DNA from: Robertmurraya kyonggiensis
Lineage (GTDB): Bacteria; Bacillota; Bacilli; Bacillales; Cytobacillaceae
Length of the DNA: 64,000 nucleotides
Assembly (NCBI RefSeq): GCF_005116465.1
Contig: NZ_SWBM01000001.1
Coordinates: 992,001-1,056,000, forward strand
Reading direction: 5' to 3'
The first letter of the stretch is position 1, and each line of letters begins with the position of its first letter. The position numbers and the translations under genes were made by a program. Of the stretch, positions 25,921 through 34,651 are shown in pieces. The notes below the pieces were generated by a model that worked only from the letters and a program-made list of their open reading frames with translations, was not told the DNA's origin and searched no databases.

Positions 25921-27036
25921 ATGGAAAAAATATATTTTGACTACAATGCGAGTACTCCATTAGCTCCTGAAGTAGTAGAAGTGATGAAACCCTTATTAAC
26001 AGATTTCTACGGAAATCCTTCAGCACTTCATTGGGCGGGAGTATCGGTAAAGGAATTATTACATACAGCGCGAAAACAGGTAGCCCAATTGCTACATTGT
26101 TCATCCAATGAAATCATTTTTACAAGTGGTGGAAGTGAAGCGAATAATACGGCTTTAAAAGGCTACTTTTTTAAAAACAGACAAAAAGGCAACCACATTA
26201 TTACGTCAAAAATTGAGCATCCAGCTATTATCAACCCGTGTAGGTTTCTAGAAAAAGTCGGGGGTAAGGTGACTTATGTTGGGGTGGATGAATTTGGGAG
26301 AGTATCTGTGGATGAAATTGAAAAAGCCATCACAGACGAAACCATTTTGATTACGATTATGCATGCGAATAATGAGACAGGTACCCTACAGCCAATTGAG
26401 GAAATTGGAGAGTTGGCTAAAAAGAATGGGATTGCCTTTCATTCAGATGCTTCACAGTCCATTGGCAAGGTTGATGTGAATGTGGAAGATTCTAATCTTG
26501 ATATGCTCACGATTGCGGGGCACAAGCTTTATGCGCCAAAAGGGATTGGTGCATTGTATGTAAAAGATGGTATAGAGCTTGAACCTTTAATACATGGTGC
26601 TGGTCATGAGTTTGGACTTCGTGCAGGTACGGAAAATACTTTACTTGCTGTAGGTCTGGGCAAGGCTTGTGAACTTGCAATGGCTCAACTAAAGAAAAAT
26701 AATATTGGTGATCTAACAGACCATTTTTGGCGTAGATTGCAGGAGGAATTTGGCGAAGATGTAATGTTAAATGGACATCCTGATGAACGATTGCCAAATA
26801 CACTGAATGTGAATTTTGTTGGTAGGGTTGGACAAGAAATACTGTCAGCAATTCCTGTCTTGGCCGCGTCTACAGGTTCCGCTTGCCATGCAGGTAGTGT
26901 TGAGCTTTCTCCAGTTTTGAAAGAAATGGGTGTATCAGAGCATGTGGGGATGGGTGCGATACGTTTCAGTCTAGGTCGGGATTCCACAAAGGAAGAGATT
27001 GATAGAGTGGTTGATTTGATCAAAGTTGCTTATTGA
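25921..27036 (+). CDS. Cysteine desulfurase (NifS/IscS-type)
   Basis: A 371-residue class V aminotransferase-fold PLP enzyme. The N-terminus YFDYNASTPLAPEV is typical. Lys202 in AGHKLYAPKG should bind PLP and Cys322 in STGSACHAGS should carry the persulfide. It releases sulfur from cysteine for iron-sulfur clusters or thiolation. No scaffold (IscU/SufU) or tRNA-thiolation gene is adjacent, so the acceptor is unknown; the following gene is an unrelated small protein. Standalone NifS-like paralogues are common in bacilli. Confidence 0.9.
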   Translation: MEKIYFDYNASTPLAPEVVEVMKPLLTDFYGNPSALHWAGVSVKELLHTARKQVAQLLHCSSNEIIFTSGGSEANNTALKGYFFKNRQKGNHIITSKIEHPAIINPCRFLEKVGGKVTYVGVDEFGRVSVDEIEKAITDETILITIMHANNETGTLQPIEEIGELAKKNGIAFHSDASQSIGKVDVNVEDSNLDMLTIAGHKLYAPKGIGALYVKDGIELEPLIHGAGHEFGLRAGTENTLLAVGLGKACELAMAQLKKNNIGDLTDHFWRRLQEEFGEDVMLNGHPDERLPNTLNVNFVGRVGQEILSAIPVLAASTGSACHAGSVELSPVLKEMGVSEHVGMGAIRFSLGRDSTKEEIDRVVDLIKVAY

Positions 27037-27086
27037 AGGAATTTAATTGTCTTAAGAAAACTTAGATTTTAATCAAGGAGGAGCCT

Positions 27087-27515
27087 ATGGACCACACTTT
27101 TAGACACTTTCTGGATCGATTTTTAGAAGTTTGGAGTTTGTCGGTATTAGAAGAATTGAAGAATATGATTTCTGAGGATTACCATGGAAGAGAAATTTCA
27201 AACAGTGAGATTATTGATTTTGGATATGTAGAGTCTTTAGACGGTTGGGAGCAAGGCTTTAAATTCGTTAATGAACATAACGCGAAATGGATCCTAAAAG
27301 AAATGGACATTATTCCTTTAAGAGAAAATGAGAACTTAGTGATTATATCTGCAACGATGGAGATATATGGGAAACGATTAAAGACGGGGAATCTATTTTT
27401 TGATACTTTTAGAAAGAATGATTTGAATGAATGGAAGTTAGTTCGAAGTTATATTGAAGCGGGTAATTTCAGTAGAGCATATTTTGAAAAAATTGAATTT
27501 GATAAAGATAGATAA
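27087..27515 (+). CDS. Hypothetical protein, possibly NTF2-like fold
   Basis: A 142-residue cytoplasmic protein from ATG 27087 behind AAGGAGGAG. The order of an N-terminal helix (HTFRHFLDRFLEVWSLSVLE), a catalytic-pocket-like stretch and alternating strands (KWILKEMDIIPL; NLVIISATMEIYG; KLVRSYIEAG) suggests the NTF2/SnoaL-like fold. No conserved active-site residues stand out. Function unknown. It may share a message with the cysteine desulfurase gene 50 bases upstream. Confidence 0.6.
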   Translation: MDHTFRHFLDRFLEVWSLSVLEELKNMISEDYHGREISNSEIIDFGYVESLDGWEQGFKFVNEHNAKWILKEMDIIPLRENENLVIISATMEIYGKRLKTGNLFFDTFRKNDLNEWKLVRSYIEAGNFSRAYFEKIEFDKDR

Positions 27516-27629
27516 GTATCGTTATCGCCTTCAGGCTTAAATAATGGATGAAATTCAGTTTATATGGTATTTGCATCTCAAAAAATCACGTTCTGATAAG
27601 GAAGTGGCATTTGGTGTTTAGTAGAAAAA

Positions 27630-27810
27630 ATGAATCAACAAAAGCCGAGATCTTGTTATCGGGCAAAGTTTGTCATTTAAGCTAGATGAATTAGAAACGA
27701 TGAAGTTACTGAAAAATTTAGAAGAGGGATCATACGACTTTAAAAAAATGGAGTCTATAAAACTCTATTCTCCAGATGGGAAACTAAAATCAGTCATTAA
27801 TCCAACGTAA
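27630..27810 (+). pseudogene. Frameshifted remnant of a small gene
   Basis: ATG 27630 opens a short frame (MNQQKPRS) that stops at codon 17, while a different frame continues without stop through DLVIGQSLSFKLDELETMKL to VINPT and TAA 27808-27810. The second frame has no convincing start codon. Joining both by a one-base shift near 27645 gives a protein of about 60 residues with ordinary composition. This is best read as a decayed gene; an unusual start is the alternative. Confidence 0.4.
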
Positions 27811-27868
27811 ATTTCAAGAATATGGTTTTCTTAAAATAACTGTGGAAGTAATGCATTTACTGTAGCAG

Positions 27869-28180
27869 GTGAAATACTATTTTGAATGGAGTGTGGAACA
27901 ATTGGCTGAAAAAAGAATCGTAAAAAAAGAAGGGCTTATATTTTTGGTTGTGACGCTTATTCTATTTTTGACCATGAGTTTCCTTTCGATCAAGTATGGA
28001 TACATTAACTTTAACATGAATGAACTGACAATTTGGGTTCCACTTGTACTGATATTTTCTTCAACTGTATTTGCAATTCAAAGTTATAAAAGTAAACGAA
28101 CCTATTATACTTACGGCCAAATAGTTGTCATTCTGGCACTCCTTATTTTTATCTTGATTCCGCAACTTATAACTGTGTAG
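27869..28180 (+). CDS. Small membrane protein, unknown
   Basis: Up to 103 residues. Three hydrophobic stretches are visible: LIFLVVTLILFLTMSFLSI, IWVPLVLIFSSTVFAIQ and IVVILALLIFILIPQL. The start is not settled: GTG 27869 has no good ribosome site, whereas TTG 27902 has GGAG 10 bases upstream and would give 92 residues. The coordinates give the longer form. It ends in a terminator. No family recognised. Confidence 0.55.
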   Translation: MKYYFEWSVEQLAEKRIVKKEGLIFLVVTLILFLTMSFLSIKYGYINFNMNELTIWVPLVLIFSSTVFAIQSYKSKRTYYTYGQIVVILALLIFILIPQLITV

Positions 28181-28212
28181 CGTTTTTCCAAAAAAGGATT
28201 AACGCTTTTTTA
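28179..28212 (+). terminator. Rho-independent terminator
   Basis: Stem AGCGTT/AACGCT with loop containing CCAAAAAAGG, then a T run; overlaps the preceding stop codon. Confidence 0.75.
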
Positions 28213-28292
28213 GTGTCCTACATATTTGTGCACGAACTGTCGGATCGTTAGTATTAGATCCTGTTATTCTTTTGATGAAGGGAGGTCATACG

Positions 28293-29165
28293 ATGGATTT
28301 ACTTCAAAATATGAACAAAGCTCTAAATTATATTGAAGAAAACCTCACGAATGAGATTGACTATATGGAAGTGGCAAGAACGGCTTGCTGTTCCGAATAC
28401 CATTTTAAAAGAATGTTTTCTTTTCTAGCAGGTATTCCATTATCAGAATATATTCGAAGAAGACGCCTAACTCTTGCTGCATTTGAGCTCCAACAAAGCG
28501 ATCTCAGAATCATCGATATCGCTATTAAATATGGATATAGTTCAGCAGACGCTTTTACCAGAGCCTTTCAGCAATTGCATGGCATTACTCCTTCAGAATC
28601 GCGAAGTAACGGGCAAGCATTAAAAGCTTATCCAAAAATGACCTTCCAATTATCCATTAAGGGAGGAACTGAAATGAATTATCGAATTGAAGAAAAGGAA
28701 GCTTTTCGTATAGTTGGAATTACGAAAAGAGTTCCAATTGTTTTTCACGGAGAAAACCCAGAAATCACAGCCATGTGGAAAATGTTGAATCCAGACAAAA
28801 TTAAGTTGCTAATTGAACTATCTGATGTTGAACCTACAGGAATAATCCAAGCGTCTACTAATTTTTCCGAGGGACGTATGGAGGAGAAAGGTTATCTTGA
28901 CCATTATATTGGTGTTGCTACATCTAAAGAAGTTCCAGAAGGATTTGCGATACTGAAAGTACCTGTTTCGACTTGGGCTGTTTTTGAATCCGAAGGACCT
29001 TTTCCAAGCACGCTTCAGGAAACATGGGGACGAATCTATTCTGAGTTTTTTCCTTCATCAAACTATGAACAAGCAGAAGGACCCGAGATATTATCCATCA
29101 AAACTAAAGACTTGACTCTTCCAAATGTAAAAAGTGAGATTTGGATACCAGTTAAGAAAATGTAG
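28293..29165 (+). CDS. AraC-family regulator with GyrI-like effector domain (second copy)
   Basis: A 290-residue protein from ATG 28293, 8 bases after AAGGGAGG; in-frame TTG/ATG at 28272-28275 overlap that site. The N-terminal double helix-turn-helix covers residues 5-105 ([44 protein letters not shown]). A GyrI-like domain follows from [16 protein letters not shown]. It is clearly a paralogue of the 1967 gene, with the same lengths and domain order. Probably senses a small lipophilic ligand; targets are not evident. The next gene encodes a GNAT enzyme, as the first copy also neighbours one. Confidence 0.87.
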   Translation: MDLLQNMNKALNYIEENLTNEIDYMEVARTACCSEYHFKRMFSFLAGIPLSEYIRRRRLTLAAFELQQSDLRIIDIAIKYGYSSADAFTRAFQQLHGITPSESRSNGQALKAYPKMTFQLSIKGGTEMNYRIEEKEAFRIVGITKRVPIVFHGENPEITAMWKMLNPDKIKLLIELSDVEPTGIIQASTNFSEGRMEEKGYLDHYIGVATSKEVPEGFAILKVPVSTWAVFESEGPFPSTLQETWGRIYSEFFPSSNYEQAEGPEILSIKTKDLTLPNVKSEIWIPVKKM

Positions 29166-29193
29166 AGCTACTGATTTTTTCAGTAGCTATTTC
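29166..29193 (+). terminator. Rho-independent terminator
   Basis: Stem AGCTACTGA/TCAGTAGCT with a loop of T, followed by ATTTC. Confidence 0.72.
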
Positions 29194-29294
29194 AATGTTT
29201 AAGTGAAAAGAAGATTAACAACCTAGCAGGACTTATTCCTGTTTCTCTTGAACTTATAGGAATATTAAGTATTTCTATATAAAGGAGCAGCAAA

Positions 29295-29888
29295 ATGATT
29301 ATTGATACAGATGTAACGTTAGATGGAAGTTTGCTCTGTCTAATTCCATTCGACATGAAAGAGAAGTATTTGTTAATTGATGCTATCAAGAGTCTGGAAG
29401 TGTGGAAATATACTTGGAGAGAAGTTAAAACAATAGACGATATTGAAGAAATAATGGAAATCGCAGCAAAAAATAAAAAAGAACGTAGTCAAATCCCTTT
29501 TATGATTAAAGAAAAATTAAATGGTCAAATAATTGGAACGACACGAATTGGAGAGATAGATGCCCAAAATCGAAACGTAGAAATTGGTTGGACTTGGCTT
29601 TCACCAGCCTATTGGAGAACAGGTGTAAACACTGAATGTAAGTACTTGCTCCTTCAATATTGTTTCGAGGTTTTGAAATTGATTCGAGTCCAATTTTCAG
29701 TCAGTGGACATAATGTTCGCTCACAAAAAGCGGTGGAACGTATCGGAGCAATAAAAGAAGGAACGTTTCGTAAACATCGAATAAAATCAGATGGGACTGT
29801 ACATGACAATGTATTTTACGGCATACTTGATAGTGAATGGAAAGAAGTGAAAGAAAATCTTCTTCATTTAATGGGGAAGGAATATTGA
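29295..29888 (+). CDS. GNAT N-acetyltransferase, RimJ/RimL-like
   Basis: A 197-residue protein from ATG 29295 behind AAAGGAG. It has the RimJ/RimL-type pattern: IGTTRIGEIDAQNRNVEIGW and then WLSPAYWRTGVNTECKYLLL, with SQKAVERIGAIKEGTFRKH near the C-terminus. The acetyl-CoA loop is the shortened type of this subfamily. It would acetylate protein N-termini, aminoglycosides or small amines; the substrate cannot be told. Confidence 0.87.
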   Translation: MIIDTDVTLDGSLLCLIPFDMKEKYLLIDAIKSLEVWKYTWREVKTIDDIEEIMEIAAKNKKERSQIPFMIKEKLNGQIIGTTRIGEIDAQNRNVEIGWTWLSPAYWRTGVNTECKYLLLQYCFEVLKLIRVQFSVSGHNVRSQKAVERIGAIKEGTFRKHRIKSDGTVHDNVFYGILDSEWKEVKENLLHLMGKEY

Positions 29889-29986
29889 TACTAGCACGTA
29901 TGTCTTTATTCAAGGTAACTGTTTACGGCAACAATTTTTAATAGAATGTAGCTAGATGAAATGACATAATGAAAAGGGTGGTTTAC

Positions 29987-30550
29987 ATGAACATACTTTG
30001 GGATTTTGATGGAACATTATTTGACACTTACCCTGCCTACACGAAAATTTTCTCGCAAGTCTTAGGAAATACGGTAGATAAACAGGAAATCTATCAAAAA
30101 TTGAAAGTTTCCTATTCTCATGCGATTGAATACTATAAAATACCACAAGAGATCGAAAAAGAAATGAAACAATTAACGAAGGAAATCGCTCCGAATAAAA
30201 TGAAGCCTTTTGAACATGTCGAAGAGATTTTAAAATACGCTGATAAAAATGTGATTATGACCCATAAAAATAGAGATGGTGTTTTGGCCATTTTAAAGCA
30301 CTATGGTTGGGAGAAATACTTTGTCGACATGGTTACAATTGATGATGGTTTTCCCCGTAAACCGCATGCTGCATCCTATATTCATTTGAATGGCATGCAT
30401 AGAATCGACCTCGCTATTGGTGATAGAGAATTGGATTTGCTACCTGCGAATGAAATTGGAATTTCGACTTGTATGTTTCAAGGTAAAAGTAAAGTAGCGG
30501 ATTATCATTTAGAGAATTACTCAGATTTTTTTAAAGTTATAGCTCGTTAG
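29987..30550 (+). CDS. HAD-family hydrolase, phosphoglycolate-phosphatase-like
   Basis: A 187-residue HAD-IA protein. ATG 29987 follows AAGGGTGG; the ATG at 29969 lies before that site. Motif I is LWDFDGTLFDT with nucleophile Asp6 and acid Asp8; motif II is in VIMTHKNRDG; motif IV is AIGDRELDLLPANE. An alpha-helical cap is inserted between them. It should dephosphorylate small phosphorylated metabolites; a precise substrate is not readable. It lies 22 bases before the next small gene. Confidence 0.87.
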   Translation: MNILWDFDGTLFDTYPAYTKIFSQVLGNTVDKQEIYQKLKVSYSHAIEYYKIPQEIEKEMKQLTKEIAPNKMKPFEHVEEILKYADKNVIMTHKNRDGVLAILKHYGWEKYFVDMVTIDDGFPRKPHAASYIHLNGMHRIDLAIGDRELDLLPANEIGISTCMFQGKSKVADYHLENYSDFFKVIAR

Positions 30551-30572
30551 AATTATTGAGGAGATGAGCTTT

Positions 30573-30761
30573 ATGTTCCAATTTGTTGATAGAATTGAGA
30601 ACGATTTAACGCCTACTAAATTAAATACCTATTGGCTAGGCTTTGAAATGGTTGCATATGCAATCTATGATAAAAACACTGTCCATATATTCAATCATCC
30701 AAAGTTTGAGAACTCTTACGTAAAAAAGAAAAATGGGGTTTTCTATCTTTTTACACAATAG
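30573..30761 (+). CDS. Hypothetical small protein (62 aa)
   Basis: ATG 30573 is 10 bases from GAGGAG; the in-frame ATG 30564 is too close to it. The product (MFQFVDRIENDLTPTKLNTY onward) is soluble and without known motif. It lies between the HAD gene and the deoxyribosyltransferase-like gene and reads in the same direction, so co-transcription is likely. Function unknown. Confidence 0.55.
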   Translation: MFQFVDRIENDLTPTKLNTYWLGFEMVAYAIYDKNTVHIFNHPKFENSYVKKKNGVFYLFTQ

Positions 30762-30777
30762 AACTAGGGGGGATAGC

Positions 30778-31179
30778 GTGAAAAAATTTTATATTGCATC
30801 AGGTTTACAAAACAAAGACATGGTACGGTTTGTTTCCCAACGCTTAAAAGAAATGGGATTCATTCATACATATGATTGGACACAGAATGAACAGGCAGCA
30901 ACTTTTGAGGAATTGAGAGAAATTGGGCAAAAAGAAAAAAATGCTGTATTAGAATCAGATTTTCTTATTGTTCTATTGCCCGGCGGTAAAGGGACTCATA
31001 TTGAATTCGGAATCGCACTCGGACATGGTAAGAAAATATACTTGTACGCATCGGACAACGAAGTCGATAACTTTGAAACAACAAGTACCTTTTATCATTT
31101 ACCAGAAGTGGAGAAGTGTTTTGGGTCGATTGAAGAATTGTTGGGAAAAGTGCTCTTAAGTGCAGACATACTTCAATAG
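30778..31179 (+). CDS. Nucleoside 2-deoxyribosyltransferase-like protein
   Basis: A 133-residue protein from GTG 30778 behind AGGGGGGATA. The N-terminus KKFYIASGLQNKDMVRFVSQ and the motif SDFLIVLLPGGKGTHIEFGI, in which Glu of THIEFG is the expected nucleophile, fit the nucleoside 2-deoxyribosyltransferase fold. Members exchange bases on deoxyribosides or hydrolyse nucleotides; some are TIR/SLOG-like. The sequence is short compared with classical transferases. Family placement is good, activity is unproven. Confidence 0.75.
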   Translation: MKKFYIASGLQNKDMVRFVSQRLKEMGFIHTYDWTQNEQAATFEELREIGQKEKNAVLESDFLIVLLPGGKGTHIEFGIALGHGKKIYLYASDNEVDNFETTSTFYHLPEVEKCFGSIEELLGKVLLSADILQ

Positions 31180-31201
31180 AGGAGTATGTTTTTTAATTTA
31201 G

Positions 31202-31249
31202 TTGAATTTTTAGAAAAATTACTTTATATACGTTGACAGGAATATTCCT
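31202..31249 (+). promoter_or_regulatory. Promoter and palindromic operator of the ArsR-type gene
   Basis: TTGAAT (31202-31207), a 17-base spacer and TATATA (31225-31230) form a sigma-A promoter. The perfect 12-bp palindrome AGGAATATTCCT (31238-31249) sits at the expected transcription start and also contains the AGGA ribosome site for ATG 31251, making it a natural autoregulatory operator. Confidence 0.65.
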
Positions 31250-31250
31250 T

Positions 31251-31607
31251 ATGAGGTTTATTAAAAGCATGAAAACATTTCATGTTCTAGCTGAGCCTAA
31301 TCGATTGCTAATTGTTGAACTCTTGCGGGAGGGTCCACTTTCCGTAGGAGAAATTGCTGAAAGATTAGGATTCAATCAACCTCAAGCTTCTAAACATCTG
31401 AAAGTACTAAGTGATGCAGCTATCGTTGAAGTGGAGGCAATTGCTAATCGTAGAATTTACAAACTTAGAGCAGAACCGTTCCAAGAGCTTAACAACTGGA
31501 TTGAGTCATATCGTAGTATCTGGGATGAGAGGTATGACCGTCTTGAAAATCATCTCCAAAATTTAAAGAAAAAGGATGTGAAATTGAATAACGACGAGTC
31601 TAAATAG
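31251..31607 (+). CDS. ArsR-family winged-helix regulator
   Basis: A 118-residue protein. The promoter places the transcript start near 31237, so the frame's TTG 31233 is excluded; ATG 31251 is chosen, with ATG 31269 as alternative. The winged helix is clear: LAEPNRLLIVELLREGPLSV, then FNQPQASKHLKVLSDAAIVE. No metal-binding cysteines are present, so it is of the non-metal ArsR type that is often paired with SRPBCC proteins. The gene downstream (31717) is such a partner. Confidence 0.85.
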   Translation: MRFIKSMKTFHVLAEPNRLLIVELLREGPLSVGEIAERLGFNQPQASKHLKVLSDAAIVEVEAIANRRIYKLRAEPFQELNNWIESYRSIWDERYDRLENHLQNLKKKDVKLNNDESK

Positions 31608-31716
31608 AAACATTGGGGATATACGGAGATTTAGATAAGATAAGCTATTAACAATCCTTAATACATCTAGACGAAACCGCAGAAGATTTTTCAAATTAAT
31701 CTTTGGAGGTAGAAAA

Positions 31717-32226
31717 ATGTCGACTAAAATGATTTCAAAAGTAGAGGGAAATGTACTTGTTTTGGAGCGTGAATTTGATGCACCGAAGGAGCTAGTCTTT
31801 AAAGCATTCAGTGAACCAGAACATCTAAAGCAATGGTGGGGACCACGGGGTTGGACTGTTCCTGTATGCAACGTGGATTTTAGACCTGGTGGAGTTTGGC
31901 ATTACTGTATGAAGTGTGTGGATGAGAATCAGGGCGAGTTTTTTGGTATGGAATCTTGGGGAAAAGGTGTATACGAAGAAATCATACAAGACGAGAAAAT
32001 TGTTTACAGGGATTATTTTTCAGATGCTGAAGGGAATGAAGCAGAGGGGATGCCATCTACGCGGGTTACCTTATTATTTGAAGAACAGGATGGAAAAACT
32101 AAGCTCATTAATCGTGCAGAATACGATTCTTCAGAAGCACTAAAAACGGTCTTAGATATGGGCATGGAGCAAGGTGTCACAGAGACTTGGGATCGATTAG
32201 AAGAACTTTTATCTTCCACCAAATAA
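31717..32226 (+). CDS. SRPBCC (AHSA1-like) domain protein
   Basis: A 169-residue protein from ATG 31717 behind TTGGAGG. The sequence LEREFDAPKELVFKAFSEPE, the stretch HLKQWWGPRGW and the C-terminal VTETWDRLEELL are standard for the AHSA1/SRPBCC family. These proteins bind hydrophobic ligands in a deep pocket. It is the usual partner of an ArsR-type regulator, here 110 bases upstream. Ligand unknown. Ends at a strong terminator. Confidence 0.87.
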   Translation: MSTKMISKVEGNVLVLEREFDAPKELVFKAFSEPEHLKQWWGPRGWTVPVCNVDFRPGGVWHYCMKCVDENQGEFFGMESWGKGVYEEIIQDEKIVYRDYFSDAEGNEAEGMPSTRVTLLFEEQDGKTKLINRAEYDSSEALKTVLDMGMEQGVTETWDRLEELLSSTK

Positions 32227-32236
32227 AGCCGAACAA

Positions 32237-32274
32237 AACAAGCAATCCTGCAGAAGAAGGATTGCTTGTTTTCT
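32237..32274 (+). terminator. Rho-independent terminator
   Basis: Stem AACAAGCAATCCT/AGGATTGCTTGTT followed by TTCT. Confidence 0.85.
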
Positions 32275-32331
32275 ATTAGATAGGGAAGTGAAGGAGCTTC
32301 CTTACCAAAGCTAAAAAATAGTTATATACGT

Positions 32332-32362
32332 GCGTTGTTCTAGAGGGACAACGCTTTTTATA
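32332..32362 (+). terminator. Second hairpin terminator before dhaK
   Basis: Stem GCGTTGT/ACAACGC followed by TTTTTA. The remaining bases to dhaK (32363-32521) are AT-rich and show no gene; a promoter for dhaK must lie here or upstream but none is convincing. Confidence 0.6.
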
Positions 32363-32521
32363 TTTTTTCGTATCAGGGGATTGAAGTTTTTATTATCTTT
32401 CAGAAAAGTTAGAATTTTATAGTAGTACGATTATTATCTTTGTAATAGAATGATAGTGGTAGGGTTATTTTTCATAAATTATGGTAACTTTGCGTGGGGT
32501 TATCAATAGGAGAGGATATGA

Positions 32522-33517
32522 ATGAAAAAGATTATTAACGACCCTAATTTAGTAGTACAAGATATGCTGAAAGGATTAGTTGCTGCTTATCAAAACAGTC
32601 TCAAGCAAGTTCCGAATACTACAGTAATTGTACGGAAAGATGCCCCAATAACTGGAAAAGTTGGTTTGGTTAGTGGTGGAGGAAGTGGACACGAGCCGGC
32701 ACATGCAGGCTATGTGGGACAAGGTATGTTAGACGCAGCTGTATGCGGAGAAGTATTTACTTCGCCGACACCGGACCAAGTCTATGAAGCAATTAAAGCA
32801 GTAAATGGAGGAGCTGGTGTATTTTTAGTCATTAAAAACTACACTGGTGACGTCATGAACTTTGAGATCGCAACAGAATTAGCACAAGCTGATGGAATTG
32901 AAGTAGAACAAGTTATCGTTAATGATGATGTTGCAGTAGAAGATAGTTCCTTTACTACTGGACGCCGTGGAATTGCAGGTACTATTTTTGTTCATAAAAT
33001 TGCAGGTGCAAAAGCACAGGCTGGCGGTTCCCTGCAAGACGTAAAGGCCATTGCTGAAAAAGTAGTAGCGAATGTTCGTTCAATGGGAATGGCTTTGAGT
33101 CCATGTACGGTTCCTGCTGCAGGAAAGCCAAGTTTTGAACTTGCTGAAAATGAAATGGAAGTAGGCATGGGAATTCATGGAGAACCAGGAACAGAGCGAA
33201 AAGTAATTGCAACTGCGGATGAAATCGCCACTGAGTTAACGCAACAGGTTTTAGATGATATGGGTTTAAATAGTGATGATGAAGTAGCAGTTTTGGTAAA
33301 TGGACTCGGTTCTACACCAGAAATGGAACTTTATATCGTTAACGGAAAAGTAAGCGAAATCCTAAAGGAAAAGGGTATACACATTCATAAGACCTTTGTC
33401 GGTGAATATATGACTTCGTTAGAAATGGCTGGATGCTCTGTAACACTTCTAAAGCTTGATGAGGAATTGAAGGAATTACTTGATGCAGAATCAAAAGCTC
33501 CAGCTTTTCTAAACTAA
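32522..33517 (+). CDS. dhaK: Dihydroxyacetone kinase subunit DhaK (PTS-dependent)
   Basis: A 331-residue protein from ATG 32522 behind AGGAGAGG. The hallmark stretch GLVSGGGSGHEPAHAGYVGQ and His219 in GMGIHGEPGTER, which binds dihydroxyacetone covalently as a hemiaminal, are intact. With DhaL and DhaM it makes dihydroxyacetone phosphate using phosphoenolpyruvate through the PTS. It is first in the dhaK-dhaL-dhaM operon (gaps of 18 and 4 bases). Confidence 0.95.
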   Translation: MKKIINDPNLVVQDMLKGLVAAYQNSLKQVPNTTVIVRKDAPITGKVGLVSGGGSGHEPAHAGYVGQGMLDAAVCGEVFTSPTPDQVYEAIKAVNGGAGVFLVIKNYTGDVMNFEIATELAQADGIEVEQVIVNDDVAVEDSSFTTGRRGIAGTIFVHKIAGAKAQAGGSLQDVKAIAEKVVANVRSMGMALSPCTVPAAGKPSFELAENEMEVGMGIHGEPGTERKVIATADEIATELTQQVLDDMGLNSDDEVAVLVNGLGSTPEMELYIVNGKVSEILKEKGIHIHKTFVGEYMTSLEMAGCSVTLLKLDEELKELLDAESKAPAFLN

Positions 33518-33535
33518 TGAACGGGAGGCAATGGG

Positions 33536-34156
33536 ATGAAATTAGATGTTCAACAAGTTTTAAATTGGCTGGAGAAAACGAATGAAAAGATTCAAATGAA
33601 TAAAGAATATTTAACTTCACTAGACCGAGCGATTGGAGATGGAGACCACGGGATTAATATGTCACGTGGTTTTCAAGAAGTCATAGACAAGACAAGCACT
33701 ACGACCTATACTTCTGTGTCAGATTTGTTTAAAGATGTTGCGATGACACTTTTATCTAAAGTAGGTGGAGCTTCTGGGCCACTGTATGGTACAGCTTTTT
33801 TAAAAATGTCCATGATTGTAAAAAATAGAGAACCAATAGATAAGAAGACTTTAGAAGATGCCCTTGAATCTGCTCTAGAAGGTATTCTCCAAAGAGGAAA
33901 AGCAAACTTGAATGATAAAACACTAGTTGACGTATGGACACCCGTTGTTGATCTTCTTAAGGATAAGGAAGTCATAAAAGGTTCCGAATTAGAAGAAGTA
34001 TCAAAGAATGCAATGGAATCTACAAAAGAACGGATGGCTAAAAAAGGACGTGCAGCTTACTTAAAAGAACGTTCAATCGGTCATCTTGATCCAGGCTCTG
34101 TTTCCTCTTACTATTTATTCGCTTCATTAGCTGAAGTGTTATCGGAAGAGGAATAA
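33536..34156 (+). CDS. dhaL: Dihydroxyacetone kinase ADP-binding subunit DhaL
   Basis: A 206-residue protein. The nucleotide/magnesium motif AIGDGDHGINMSRGF with its aspartates and histidine is present, and GGASGPLYGTAF follows. In PTS-type kinases DhaL holds ADP as a cofactor that is rephosphorylated by DhaM. Length and order are standard. ATG 33536 lies behind GGGAGG. Confidence 0.94.
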   Translation: MKLDVQQVLNWLEKTNEKIQMNKEYLTSLDRAIGDGDHGINMSRGFQEVIDKTSTTTYTSVSDLFKDVAMTLLSKVGGASGPLYGTAFLKMSMIVKNREPIDKKTLEDALESALEGILQRGKANLNDKTLVDVWTPVVDLLKDKEVIKGSELEEVSKNAMESTKERMAKKGRAAYLKERSIGHLDPGSVSSYYLFASLAEVLSEEE

Positions 34157-34160
34157 TCAT

Positions 34161-34541
34161 ATGTCAAATGTAGGAATTGTTCTCATATCCCATAGTTTAA
34201 AAGTGGTAGAAGGTATACAGGAAATTATTCAGCAGGCTGTTCATAATGTTCCAATTGAAATTGCTGGAGGAACAGATGATAATAAGATAGGTACAAGTGT
34301 ACAAAAAATCATTAATGCAATCGTTAAAGCATATAGCGAAAAAGGTGTGCTTTTATTTTATGATTTGGGCAGTGCTAAGATGAATGCAGATCTTGCAATA
34401 GAACTCTACGGTTATGAAAATGTTAAAGTAGTTAATGCACCATTATTAGAAGGGGCATATGTTGCTGCGGTGGAATCTAGTATTGGCAAATCATTAGAAG
34501 AAATTGAACAATCGACACAGACAATTACGAAGGATTCATAG
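34161..34541 (+). CDS. dhaM: PTS phosphoryl-carrier subunit DhaM, single EIIA domain
   Basis: A 126-residue EIIA-mannose-type domain. The phosphorylated histidine is His11 in GIVLISHSLKVVEGI. Unlike E. coli DhaM it has no HPr- or EI-like domains, so it must receive phosphate from general HPr; this is the usual Firmicutes form. It starts 4 bases after dhaL and is the last gene of the operon. Confidence 0.92.
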   Translation: MSNVGIVLISHSLKVVEGIQEIIQQAVHNVPIEIAGGTDDNKIGTSVQKIINAIVKAYSEKGVLLFYDLGSAKMNADLAIELYGYENVKVVNAPLLEGAYVAAVESSIGKSLEEIEQSTQTITKDS

Positions 34542-34651
34542 GAATAGTTCAGCTCCCTTTAAAAAACGAATAATTTATTTCTATAAGTGGATTCTTGATT
34601 CTTTTAATCCAAAAGTATACATGGATATACTTCTAGTATGAGGGGAATTTG

